A stretch of 25,442 nt of DNA from Planctomycetaceae bacterium UBA969 (GTDB lineage Bacteria > Planctomycetota > Planctomycetia > Gemmatales > Gemmataceae), in contig DBCB01000169.1 of NCBI GenBank assembly GCA_002303765.1, positions 1-25,442 of the forward strand, in the 5' to 3' direction. The notes below the pieces were generated by a model, which worked only from the letters and a program-made list of their open reading frames with translations, searched no databases and was not told the origin of the DNA. Made by a program: the position numbers and the translations under genes. This document shows, piece by piece, positions 1 to 7,263 of this stretch; within the stretch, counting starts at the first letter, position 1, and each line of letters begins with the position of its first letter.

Positions 1-432
1 AGACTTGCACCATTAATGGGGGCGACCAACTTCCCTTAGCACAGGGGGTTCACTTTGATTTATAAAATCTTCGAGAGCCAGAGTTGCACCTTTCCTGCTA
101 AATAAGGCCCTTCTTCTACTCATTTCTTTTTAAACTCTTTGCATATAATTTGGGATTTAGGAACTTCCATAGGATTGCAAAACTGCTAAAGTTACGTACG
201 AGTTCTGTAGGGGAAACTTTAGTTTCTTTTAAGAAAACAAGAAAAGTTTTCCTAAAAGAAGTTAAAAATAGGCCCCCTATTCCTCCAAGGCTTCCTATAC
301 TTCTAAAAATTTGGAAATGTTCGTCTGTATTTTGTGAATATTATAAGGTATGGTCCCGCCCCATCAAGGTGCAGGAAGCTCCTTGTTAAATGGCACATAA
401 AGCCAAGAGCTAGTGAACGGAAGGGAATCTGT
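1..432. other. Intergenic or non-coding left edge
   Basis: I see no convincing gene in this AT-rich stretch. Short open frames exist on both strands, but none has a good ribosome binding site together with a recognisable product. The last part, including AAGGGA at 421-426, is the leader of the lipoprotein gene that starts at 433. A gene lying to the left of the window could have regulatory sequence here, but nothing specific can be assigned. Confidence 0.5.
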
Positions 433-1614
433 ATGGTTGTTGGAAACAAATGGCAAATCGCTTCTGCAATGCTCGGTATTTTATTCATCAATGGTTGCGG
501 CCAGATGATGGCACAGCGCAATGGCACAGGCAGCAATGTTGCAATGCAACGGCCTGCAATGCGCATGAGAGCAGTGAGTGCAGAACCTGGCCCTGAATTA
601 CGCATCCCTGCAGCACCCAATCAAAACAAAGGGGCACCTGCTCCAGCCGAGGTTGCTTTAGTTCCCCTTCCTCCGATTCCTAAGTATAATCAAAATTCTG
701 CAGATGTGGTGCGAACTAGTAATGCTGTGGCTAATACTAATAGCTCCAATAACATTCCTGAAAACCCCACTATAAACAACACTAATCAGGTTGCAGTTGG
801 CTCTTCTAATATTGCGAAGGCCAATAACTTGGTATCACCTTTTGGTGTTTTGGGCGTATCTGAAAACAATAACACCACCCCAAAACCAACCGAGATGTCT
901 GCGGATCCAACTCGCAATCTTTACCATAAAACCATGGCTAGGCTTGCAACTTTGGACTCTTATGTTGTTAGACTGGTGCGTAAGGAAGTAATCAACAATA
1001 AGAAGAAGCCGCAAGAAACTTTGCTGCTTAAGTATCGTAAAGCGCCTTTAAGTATTTATTTTAAATGGCTCGATAGCGAAGGAATTGGCCGAGAAGTTGT
1101 TTATGTTGAAGGGATGTACGAAAATAAAATTCATACACTTTTGGCCGGTGGGGATGTGCCTTTCATGCCCGCAGGAAAACGGATGGCATTTGCACCCGAT
1201 AGCATTTTGGTAAGGAGTGCCAGCAGACATAATATTAAAGATGCAGGGTTTGTACCTTTAGTTGAAGGTTTGGGTCGTGCAATCATTGGCCAATCCAAAG
1301 GCGATATGCGTTTTGGTACGGTCAAATATACAGCAGCGAACAAAAGGCCAGAGTTTGGCTTTCCTGTCGAATCTTTAGAACACTTCATCCCAGTTGGTGT
1401 TGAAAATGAACTGCCCAAGGGTGGTCGAAGGGTTGTTTGCTTTGATCCTCAATCCTCCCTGCCCATGCTGATCATTACTTATGATGAAACCAATCAGGAA
1501 GTTGAATATTACAAGTACGATCGATTCCAGTTCCCGACCCGTTTGGATGAAAATGATTTTAATCCAGATTACTTGTGGTCGAAGCCTAAATTGGCAAGTG
1601 GCTCGAAACTTTAA
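433..1614 (+). CDS. DUF1571 family lipoprotein
   Basis: This 393-residue protein is a predicted lipoprotein. A short hydrophobic N-terminus ends in I-N-G-C with the candidate lipidated cysteine at residue 22. Residues about 25-160 form a low-complexity linker rich in Asn, Pro, Ala, Ser and Thr. The folded part from about residue 163 to the end resembles DUF1571, a family I know mainly from planctomycetes: the recognisable stretches are Y-V-V-R-L-V-R-K-E, F-K-W-L, G-R-E-V-V-Y-V-E-G and the segment M-P-A-G-K-R-M-A-F-A-P. Its function is unknown. I chose ATG 433 rather than the upstream in-frame ATG at 334 because AAGGGA lies 6 nt before it and the signal sequence starts there; the longer form would bury the signal peptide. 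It is followed by a strong terminator, so it is probably a monocistronic gene. Family assignment is from memory of the motif pattern. Confidence 0.8.
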   Translation: MVVGNKWQIASAMLGILFINGCGQMMAQRNGTGSNVAMQRPAMRMRAVSAEPGPELRIPAAPNQNKGAPAPAEVALVPLPPIPKYNQNSADVVRTSNAVANTNSSNNIPENPTINNTNQVAVGSSNIAKANNLVSPFGVLGVSENNNTTPKPTEMSADPTRNLYHKTMARLATLDSYVVRLVRKEVINNKKKPQETLLLKYRKAPLSIYFKWLDSEGIGREVVYVEGMYENKIHTLLAGGDVPFMPAGKRMAFAPDSILVRSASRHNIKDAGFVPLVEGLGRAIIGQSKGDMRFGTVKYTAANKRPEFGFPVESLEHFIPVGVENELPKGGRRVVCFDPQSSLPMLIITYDETNQEVEYYKYDRFQFPTRLDENDFNPDYLWSKPKLASGSKL

Positions 1615-1637
1615 GCATTCGAACCCCTTTATTGTTC

Positions 1638-1666
1638 AAAAGGCGCTCTCTCGGGCGCCTTTTTTG
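1638..1666 (+). terminator. Intrinsic terminator after DUF1571 gene
   Basis: AGGCGC (1641-1646) pairs with GCGCCT (1655-1660) around an 8-nt loop, and AAA on the left extends the pairing into the T run. A run of six T follows the right arm directly. It sits 24 nt after the stop codon at 1614. Confidence 0.85.
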
Positions 1667-1921
1667 TTGCCCCTTTGTTAAGCATTTTTACTGCCAATCT
1701 GACATAAACCACCACCGTTGGCAGACTTAGGGCCATCTTAAAAATAACCTTGCAAATTGGGCTATCCTTTTACTGTATATAGAGTTATGATTTATCTGTG
1801 AAGTTCCTCTGGTATGCGGTACATAATTTGCACATAATGAATACTAGAAACTTGGGTTTCTGGCTTGCCGTCTTTAATCAGACGGAGTCTTACAATTTTC
1901 TTTTCTTATGAGGTCAGTGGC
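1667..1921 (+). promoter_or_regulatory. Leader/promoter region of response regulator
   Basis: This gap of about 250 nt must hold the promoter of the response-regulator gene, as the upstream gene ends in a terminator. A weak candidate is TTGCAA at 1750-1755 with TGTATA at 1774-1779, an 18-nt spacer. I see no other structured element. The promoter assignment is only a guess from hexamer similarity. Confidence 0.3.
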
Positions 1922-2326
1922 ATGCTTGCCACCAACCAGAATTATTCGATCTTGATTGCAGACGATGATACTCCGGCCCGAGAGGCACTGAGAGACATCG
2001 TCGAGCAAGAAGGATATCGCACGATTCTAGCTTCTTCAGGCGTAGAAGCGGTTGATCTCATTCAAGAAGTTCAAGTTCATTTAGTCCTGCTGGATATGCA
2101 TATGCCCAACCTTACTGGTTTGGAAACTCTGCATCTTGTTCGTCAGATTCATACAATGTTACCAGCGATCCTTGTTACCGGTGACCCAACAGAAACCGTG
2201 ATGAGGCAGGCTCATCAAGCATCGGTCTACAGCGTCATACCTAAGCCTGTAAATCGTGGCATGGTGTTATACACAGTAATGAAGGCATTGACCCGGTTTT
2301 ATGGCCGGTTAAAAAGTGGTGACTGA
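1922..2326 (+). CDS. Single-domain response regulator (CheY-like receiver)
   Basis: The 134-residue protein consists of one receiver domain and no output domain. The acidic pocket D14-D15-D16, phosphoacceptor D58 in L-V-L-L-D-M-H-M-P, the switch Thr T86 in I-L-V-T-G and the conserved K108 in the P-K-P motif are all present, so it should be phosphorylated by a histidine kinase. No kinase is encoded nearby, so the partner is unknown. ATG 1922 was chosen because GAGG lies 8 nt upstream at 1910-1913 and the receiver fold begins right after; the frame is open back to 1865 but without a ribosome binding site. It lies 54 nt upstream of groES with no terminator between, so the two may be cotranscribed. 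Output is presumably by protein-protein interaction. Confidence 0.9.
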   Translation: MLATNQNYSILIADDDTPAREALRDIVEQEGYRTILASSGVEAVDLIQEVQVHLVLLDMHMPNLTGLETLHLVRQIHTMLPAILVTGDPTETVMRQAHQASVYSVIPKPVNRGMVLYTVMKALTRFYGRLKSGD

Positions 2327-2380
2327 TCCTTCTTTTTTGTTCCCTTTTTTGTTGTTGGTATTTTGAGGAGTGTTGTTGCA

Positions 2381-2668
2381 ATGGCTTTGAAACCCCTGAA
2401 TGATAAAATTGTTGTTAAACGACTTGAAGCAGAAGATAAATCTTCTGGTGGCATTCTTCTTCCTGATAGTGCCCGGGAAAAACCCAGACAAGGCAAAGTC
2501 CTTTCCGTAGGTGAAGGTACCGTTTTGGATAACGGCAAGCGTGCCCCTTTCCAAATCAAGGAAGGCGATCGCGTTCTCTTTACCTCTTATGCAGGCAGTG
2601 AAGTTACTGTTGATGGCAATGAATACCTCATCATGAGCGAAGATGATATTCTTGCAATCGTAGGCTAA
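2381..2668 (+). CDS. groES: Co-chaperonin GroES (Hsp10)
   Basis: The 95-residue product has the typical length of GroES, the heptameric lid of the GroEL folding chamber in the cytoplasm. It begins L-K-P-L-N-D-K-I-V-V-K-R, has the mobile loop with the GroEL-contacting hydrophobic tripeptide in G-G-I-L-L-P-D, and ends with the conserved Y-L-I-M-S-E-D-D-I-L-A-I. GAGGAG at 2365-2370 lies 10 nt before ATG 2381; an in-frame TTG at 2363 would overlap that site and is rejected. There is no groEL next to it: a strong terminator follows at once and the next gene is unrelated. Planctomycetes often carry several groES and groEL copies, so this may be a stand-alone paralog. I see no CIRCE-type inverted repeat in the short upstream gap. 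Confidence 0.96.
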   Translation: MALKPLNDKIVVKRLEAEDKSSGGILLPDSAREKPRQGKVLSVGEGTVLDNGKRAPFQIKEGDRVLFTSYAGSEVTVDGNEYLIMSEDDILAIVG

Positions 2669-2689
2669 GAAGGCAGGCCAAACTATTCG

Positions 2690-2726
2690 GGGCACGAACT
2701 GTTTATCACAGTCCGTGCCCTTTTTT
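2690..2726 (+). terminator. Intrinsic terminator after groES
   Basis: A 12-position stem (2690-2701 with 2709-2720) has eleven pairs and one A/C mismatch, closing a 7-nt loop, and is followed by six T at 2721-2726. It lies 21 nt after the groES stop, and isolates groES from the next gene. Confidence 0.92.
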
Positions 2727-2793
2727 ATTTCACTTTCTTTACTTTCGTTTACAATAATAATAAGTGGTTACGCCTTAACAAAGGGGTTCAAAC

Positions 2794-3921
2794 ATGAAAT
2801 CGAAGTATTTTGGCCTAGTTTTGATCGGTGGAATACTTTTCTTAGGCATTGCAAATGCCCAGCCTACACCTGCAGATTCATGGAATTCTTCTGTGGATAA
2901 AGCGATTTCCTACCTCAGGAAGAACCAAGCCGAAGATGGTTCCTGGAGCTCTAAAGCAAGCCCTGGGATTACAGGCATTATTATCACTGGCCTTATAAAA
3001 ACGGGCAAACTTCCCTCTGATGATCCTATGATTGCCAAAGGCCTTAAATATATCGAAGGGCTTATTAATACTAAATCCGGACACATTGCGGGCCTCGACC
3101 CACGCGTTCAACTTCAAAATTATGTCACCTCGGTTAATGTGATGGCGCTTAGTGCAGCTAATAAAGATTCCTACAAAGCTGTGGTTGGTAATGCTGCGAA
3201 GTTTTTGAAGCAACTTCAGTGGGATGAATCGGAAGGTAAAACTCCGAAGGATGATTATTACGGCGGTGCAGGATACGATAGTAAATCTCGCCCAGATCTT
3301 TCTAATACTGCTTTTTACCTTGATGCCTTGGTTGCTGCGGGCGTTGCCAAAGATGACCCTGCATTTAAAAAAGCCATGGTCTTTGTAAGTAGGTGTCAAA
3401 ATCTTAAAAGCGAAAATAATGATCAACCCTGGGCTGGAAAGATAAACGATGGCAGCTTTATTTATTCTGCTGCAGCGGGTGGTGGTGTGCGCAATGCGGA
3501 TGGCCCAGAAAAAGATGGATCTATGCCCGGTTATGCCAGCATGACTTATGCGGGTATAAAAAGCATGATTTATTGCGGAGTTTCCAAAAACGATCCAAGG
3601 GTTAAGAAAGCTTATGAATGGGTTAGCAACAACTATAGCTTGGAATCCAACCCAGGCATGCCTCCTCAACGCGCTGCATGGGGCATTTTTTATTATTACA
3701 ACACCATGGCAAAGGCGCTCGAAGCACTTGAAATTAACGAAGTAAAAGATTCTAAGGGCGTTTCACACATGTGGAAAGATGAACTTGCTCTTACTCTTGC
3801 CAAAAAACAATCTCCAGATGGTTCTTGGTCTAATCCCCAAGATCGTTGGATGGAAGGCGATCCTAACCTGGTAACAGGTTTTGCACTCATGGCCCTTAGT
3901 CATGCCAAGCCTAAAAAATAG
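2794..3921 (+). CDS. Secreted prenyltransferase/squalene-oxidase repeat protein
   Basis: The 375-residue protein has a clear signal peptide (hydrophobic residues 6-20, likely cleavage A-N-A|Q after residue 22), so it is exported. The mature part looks like an alpha/alpha-barrel of the terpene cyclase/prenyltransferase-repeat superfamily: QW-like motifs Q-A-E-D-G-S-W (residues 45-51) and Q-S-P-D-G-S-W (339-345), with repeated Y-A-S-M-T-Y-A-G-I-K-S and T-G-F-A-L-M-A-L helices between. It is much shorter than a squalene-hopene cyclase (over 600 residues) and I see no D-X-D-D protonation motif, so cyclase activity is unlikely; such exported planctomycete proteins have no settled function. AAGGGG at 2781-2786 supports ATG 2794. 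Its 3' end overlaps the NicO transporter gene by 20 nt, so the two are probably translated from one mRNA. Confidence 0.85.
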   Translation: MKSKYFGLVLIGGILFLGIANAQPTPADSWNSSVDKAISYLRKNQAEDGSWSSKASPGITGIIITGLIKTGKLPSDDPMIAKGLKYIEGLINTKSGHIAGLDPRVQLQNYVTSVNVMALSAANKDSYKAVVGNAAKFLKQLQWDESEGKTPKDDYYGGAGYDSKSRPDLSNTAFYLDALVAAGVAKDDPAFKKAMVFVSRCQNLKSENNDQPWAGKINDGSFIYSAAAGGGVRNADGPEKDGSMPGYASMTYAGIKSMIYCGVSKNDPRVKKAYEWVSNNYSLESNPGMPPQRAAWGIFYYYNTMAKALEALEINEVKDSKGVSHMWKDELALTLAKKQSPDGSWSNPQDRWMEGDPNLVTGFALMALSHAKPKK

Positions 3922-5332
3922 CATTCTGCTTGTGCTTCTGATGATTGGCTTTTTAATTAAAGCCGATCATTTGATTGCGCACCCTTTGCTTTCTGAAAAC
4001 CATGACCGTACCATCATTCTCCGCATCCTTAATAACACGGTGCAACTGGATTACTTGCTAGAGGTTGATGAGTTACGCGCTGCAAGAGATATTGCTTCTC
4101 TTCCCGAAGAACAGCGTTTGAAAATACGCACACGAGAACAACTTCACTCTGTTTTTTCTTCGTATATGGCTGAGGTGTTGGGAGTTAATTTAATTGCAAA
4201 GGTGGATGGCAAATCACTAACCTTTGTCTGCACTCAAAAAACAATCAGAGTTAAGAACCACCTGCAATGTTTTTTTCGTTTCGAAGCACCTTTTGAAGTT
4301 TCCCCCTTACCCAACCATTCTTTTCAATTCCGTGAGGGTAATTATGCAGAAGATGATTTTTCTAAAGTGGAAATCCTGACCGCACCAACCGATGACTCGA
4401 TCTTAACCAATCTCAATCTTCCCAGCCCCGAGCTTATTGGTAAAGCACCCTTTGATCTCGGGCCGGGCGAAGCAGAAAAACTGCGACTCGCTTCTTTTCA
4501 ATTCTCTCTAGAAGCTAATACTAATCCCTTGGATGCAACCAATGGCATTTCGCCTTTACCCGCTGAACCCAATAAACATGCTGATGATTCCATGCTTAAT
4601 CTCTTGCTTGATAACAAGAGCAACCGCTGGTTACTTTTTCTCTTCGCTCTGTTCTTTGGGGCTGCACATGCATTAACACCCGGACATGGGAAAACTTTGG
4701 CAGCAGCTTACCTCGTTGGCGAAAAAGGTACCCTCGCCCATGCTTTTTTGCTTGGTGCGGTTACCACGATTTCCCATACAGGTGGTGTAATCCTTCTCGC
4801 ACTATTGCTTCCCAGCTTTTTCCCCAATGCTGCCCCCGCAGATGTGCAAACAGTGCTTGGTTTCTTTGGTGGCATCACCATTGCTGCACTTGGTGCTTGG
4901 TTGCTACTTCGAAGGCTTCTGGGTCAGGCCGATCATTCTCATGGCCCTGGTTCTTCCCACCAACATAACTCTGATGGCTCTATTTCTATCAAGACTCAGG
5001 ATGCAGGATGGAAAGGTATAGTAATTCTTGGAATTGCTGGCGGGATTATTCCGTGCTGGGATGCAGTTGCGATGCTACTTTTTGCATTAAGTGCAGGATT
5101 GGCAGGTATTGCGGTACCTTTGCTTTTGGCTTTTAGCACCGGAATGGCTGGAGTTTTGGTCGCAGTGGGAATTGCAGTAGTTAAAACCCGCGACATAATC
5201 AAAAAACATGGGCCATCAGGAATATGGCTTGAAAGAATTTCGAAACTTCTGCCCATAATCAGCGCAGTGTTTGTAATTGTAATTGGTGTCTGGCTTTGCT
5301 CGGAAAGCCTCAAAGGCCAGACACCTCATTAG
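3902..5332 (+). CDS. NicO/RcnA-type nickel/cobalt transporter with exported N-domain
   Basis: The 476-residue membrane protein starts with a signal-type hydrophobic segment (residues 6-20), then an extracytoplasmic domain of about 220 residues, then about six membrane segments from residue 247. The first carries H256-A-L-T-P-G-H262-G-K-T, the signature histidine motif of the NicO (RcnA-like) family. A His-rich loop follows near residues 345-357 (D-H-S-H, then S-H-Q-H), and G-G-I-I-P-C-W resembles the RcnA G-G-L-I-P-C motif. Families with these motifs move Ni2+ or Co2+ across the cytoplasmic membrane; efflux is the best guess but the direction cannot be read from sequence. ATG 3902 fits the signal peptide; TTG 3881 in the same frame is less likely. 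It overlaps the preceding gene by 20 nt. No nickel enzyme gene is visible in the window. Confidence 0.85.
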   Translation: MPSLKNSILLVLLMIGFLIKADHLIAHPLLSENHDRTIILRILNNTVQLDYLLEVDELRAARDIASLPEEQRLKIRTREQLHSVFSSYMAEVLGVNLIAKVDGKSLTFVCTQKTIRVKNHLQCFFRFEAPFEVSPLPNHSFQFREGNYAEDDFSKVEILTAPTDDSILTNLNLPSPELIGKAPFDLGPGEAEKLRLASFQFSLEANTNPLDATNGISPLPAEPNKHADDSMLNLLLDNKSNRWLLFLFALFFGAAHALTPGHGKTLAAAYLVGEKGTLAHAFLLGAVTTISHTGGVILLALLLPSFFPNAAPADVQTVLGFFGGITIAALGAWLLLRRLLGQADHSHGPGSSHQHNSDGSISIKTQDAGWKGIVILGIAGGIIPCWDAVAMLLFALSAGLAGIAVPLLLAFSTGMAGVLVAVGIAVVKTRDIIKKHGPSGIWLERISKLLPIISAVFVIVIGVWLCSESLKGQTPH

Positions 5333-5397
5333 AATGATCTACAAAATCAGTTAACTCACTTTTAAGCACACTTAGCTAAAAATAGCCAATGCCTTAA

Positions 5398-5643
5398 TTA
5401 GCGGACGCTTTTGATTTCGTCTTCTGGTCCAACTTCAACAAAGTAGCTGGATTCGATGAAACCAGCACTGGGAAGGAAATTATTGTTCGAGCTTTTCCAA
5501 ACATTAACACGCCATTTATTTGCATACACATTGATTACTGAAATTTTCAATGGGTCTACTGGTTCGCCAACTTTGGCGAAAAGGTTGGTTAGCAAACTGC
5601 TTTCAGGTTGAACTTTTATTTTTGGAATCTCTACTTGGGTCAT
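5398..5643 (-). CDS. Small hypothetical protein (81 aa)
   Basis: I do not recognise this 81-residue protein. It is probably real: on the minus strand AGGAG lies 7 nt before the ATG at 5643, and the product has an ordinary mixed composition. It lacks a signal peptide, membrane segment and Cys. The middle, from about residue 30, has an alternating beta-like pattern (I-S-V-I-N-V-Y, then W-R-V-N-V-W) and the C-terminus is charged. It is convergent with the NicO transporter, whose stop lies 65 nt away, with no strong terminator between. It stands alone upstream of a gene-free gap. Confidence 0.6.
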   Translation of the reverse strand: MTQVEIPKIKVQPESSLLTNLFAKVGEPVDPLKISVINVYANKWRVNVWKSSNNNFLPSAGFIESSYFVEVGPEDEIKSVR

Positions 5644-6081
5644 TGTTAAACTCCTACCTGTTTATTTCTTCAAAAGTCTACTTAGTTAAACTTCCTGATT
5701 AATTGCTTTACGCTTATTAACAAGGATTCAGTTATACTCCTAGACCAATTTTAAAGAATGTTAATTGGAACCCACTCTAGATATATAATAGCCTTACTTT
5801 TCATTATTCGTCATGCGAACTAAAATATTTCATCAAGATTGCAATAATTAAAAGAAAATTATGCTCTACACCCGGTTTTGGGCGGCCTATTACTTGCCTA
5901 GAGTTCCATTTTTTACAACTTGGCAACTATTGTTTTCTAAGGGTTCGCAAGTTTATCCTGCAATATTATCTGGAAAGTGCTGGAAGTCTTTAAACTTTAA
6001 TGGGAATGTAAACATAAGTAATATAGACCCTATTTCCTAATTGCTCTTAATCAATGTGAGTAGAATTTCAGGATTTGTTAG
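5644..6081. other. Gene-free divergent region
   Basis: This 438-nt AT-rich gap separates the divergent 81-aa gene and the sigma-factor operon, so it should hold both promoters. A TATACT hexamer occurs at 5733-5738 but without a -35 match at proper distance. A 59-codon open frame from 5861 to 6040 has no ribosome binding site beyond a poor A-rich stretch and no familiar product, so it is not called. Nothing else is evident. Confidence 0.45.
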
Positions 6082-6648
6082 ATGGACCAGGAATCGCCCC
6101 CTTCCAAAGATTTGAATTTTAATGATTCAGATGAGATAGTACGCCTTTTAAATAAATTAATACCCTTTGCACGGACTAAAATAGACAAATTTTTAGTTTC
6201 CAAGTTGGATCCTCAAGACATTGTGCAATCGGTATTTCGTAATTTCTTTACCGAGTTACAAAAAGGAACGTTTAAACCGGCAAGCTGGGAGGAGATGTGG
6301 TACCTGCTTGCAAAAATGACTATCTGGAAATGCAATAGTAAGCGCGAGTTCTATTTGAGCCAAGCGAGGGATATTCGAATTGAAAAGCCGTTGAATGGTA
6401 ATGAAGCTGATCCTGCTAGTTCAATGATTTTAGATGAAAAATTAATACTTGAGGAATCTCTTGACTTAGTAATGGCCAAGCTTGAAGATGGAAATAGAAA
6501 AAAGGCGTTTCTTTTGACTCTTCAAGGTTATTCTCCGGTTGAAATTGCAGAGGAGTTGGGGGTTTCTAAAAGAACTGTTGAAAGATTTAAAAACGATATC
6601 CGGGAAATTCTTACCCTAGAAATTAAGCCAGTAACTCCAAGGAATTAA
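6082..6648 (+). CDS. ECF-type RNA polymerase sigma factor
   Basis: The 188-residue protein has the two-domain ECF layout. Region 2 spans about residues 10-100, with L-D-P-Q-D-I-V-Q-S-V-F-R-N-F-F matching the core-binding/-10 helix and S-W-E-E-M-W-Y-L-L-A near the end. Region 4 spans about 130-180, with G-Y-S-P-V-E-I-A-E-E-L-G-V-S-K-R-T-V-E-R-F as the -35-binding helix-turn-helix. The pattern resembles the planctomycete-expanded ECF sigma factors. It would direct transcription of an unknown regulon. AGGA at 6070-6073 lies 8 nt before ATG 6082. Its stop directly touches the start of the next gene, a membrane protein, which is the natural candidate for a regulator or target, although it does not look like a classic anti-sigma factor with a zinc-binding cytoplasmic domain. 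Confidence 0.88.
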   Translation: MDQESPPSKDLNFNDSDEIVRLLNKLIPFARTKIDKFLVSKLDPQDIVQSVFRNFFTELQKGTFKPASWEEMWYLLAKMTIWKCNSKREFYLSQARDIRIEKPLNGNEADPASSMILDEKLILEESLDLVMAKLEDGNRKKAFLLTLQGYSPVEIAEELGVSKRTVERFKNDIREILTLEIKPVTPRN

Positions 6649-7260
6649 ATGTCACAAATAACCGATTCAGATAACCCAGTCAGGCCGCCTTTGGGCCTTC
6701 CTCAGGGTAGTGTAAGGGCATTGCTGACATTATTGATTTTAGGGGTTGTCATCAATGAAATGATGGCGGGTCGAGATGTAGATATTTTGTGGAACGAAAC
6801 ACTATTAATTGCACTTGCGCATTACTTTTCGAGGCGCAGATTTTTAAATATTCCACCCGAGGTTGTGCCTCGATTGCAAAAAGAAGGTTTACTCCCACCA
6901 GAAACCAGGCCCCTTTACCTGCCCACAGGAGTTATCCGGGCGTTGATTCTTCTGACATTTGGTGTCGCTGGTTTTTTTCTACAAAAACAAGGCCGGTTGT
7001 TTGATCCTAAAGTGTTGCCTATCTTTGGCGCAGTGGGTGCTTATATTTCCGGTATGGTTATCGCCTATTTTGCAAAATGGGTTATGCGGCCTGGTGTAAA
7101 TTCTTTGCTGGCACGCTGGCAAGATATGCAAGCTATGCTAGTTCTGATTACCGTTGCAAGCACCGCAGCAATCTTTTTTATTCATGGGCCAGAAGGGTTG
7201 CCTCCTTGGCTTAGGCACGCATCACTCTTTTTAAGCCTGTATTATTTTGGTGCCCGTTAA
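6649..7260 (+). CDS. Multipass membrane protein with internal duplication, sigma-factor partner
   Basis: I do not recognise a named family. The 203-residue protein is strongly hydrophobic with about five membrane segments. Two copies of one motif are visible: L-G-L-P-Q-G-S-V-R-A-L-L-T-L-L at residues 15-29 and L-Y-L-P-T-G-V-I-R-A-L-I-L-L at 89-102, each leading into a membrane helix, so the protein may have arisen by duplication of a unit of about 74 residues. The soluble link between them (about 55-88) contains P-P-E-V-V-P-R-L-Q-K. The ATG at 6649 follows the sigma-factor stop without any gap, and AAGGA at 6639-6643 inside the sigma gene serves as ribosome binding site, so the two genes are tightly coupled. 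A role in sensing or sigma control is inference from position only. The end is 3 nt from the convergent galT-like gene. Confidence 0.75.
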   Translation: MSQITDSDNPVRPPLGLPQGSVRALLTLLILGVVINEMMAGRDVDILWNETLLIALAHYFSRRRFLNIPPEVVPRLQKEGLLPPETRPLYLPTGVIRALILLTFGVAGFFLQKQGRLFDPKVLPIFGAVGAYISGMVIAYFAKWVMRPGVNSLLARWQDMQAMLVLITVASTAAIFFIHGPEGLPPWLRHASLFLSLYYFGAR

Positions 7261-7263
7261 TCT

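Noticed and set aside
13..123. 36-codon open frame on the minus strand at the left edge
   Set aside because: No good ribosome binding site, very short and no recognisable product.
334..432. Upstream in-frame extension of the DUF1571 lipoprotein
   Set aside because: It lacks a ribosome binding site and would place about 33 residues before the signal peptide; ATG 433 has AAGGGA.
2309..2695. Antisense open frame across groES
   Set aside because: It covers groES and part of its terminator; groES is unmistakable.
2878..3669. 263-codon antisense open frame under the prenyltransferase-repeat gene
   Set aside because: Opposite to a gene with signal peptide and family motifs; product has no domain pattern, so it is a shadow of codon use.
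5376..5392. Possible hairpin GCTA/TAGC between the NicO gene and the 81-aa gene
   Set aside because: Only 4 bp stem and no T run on either strand.
5861..6040. 59-codon open frame in the gap before the sigma factor
   Set aside because: Only an A-rich stretch before ATG, no familiar product; likely chance.
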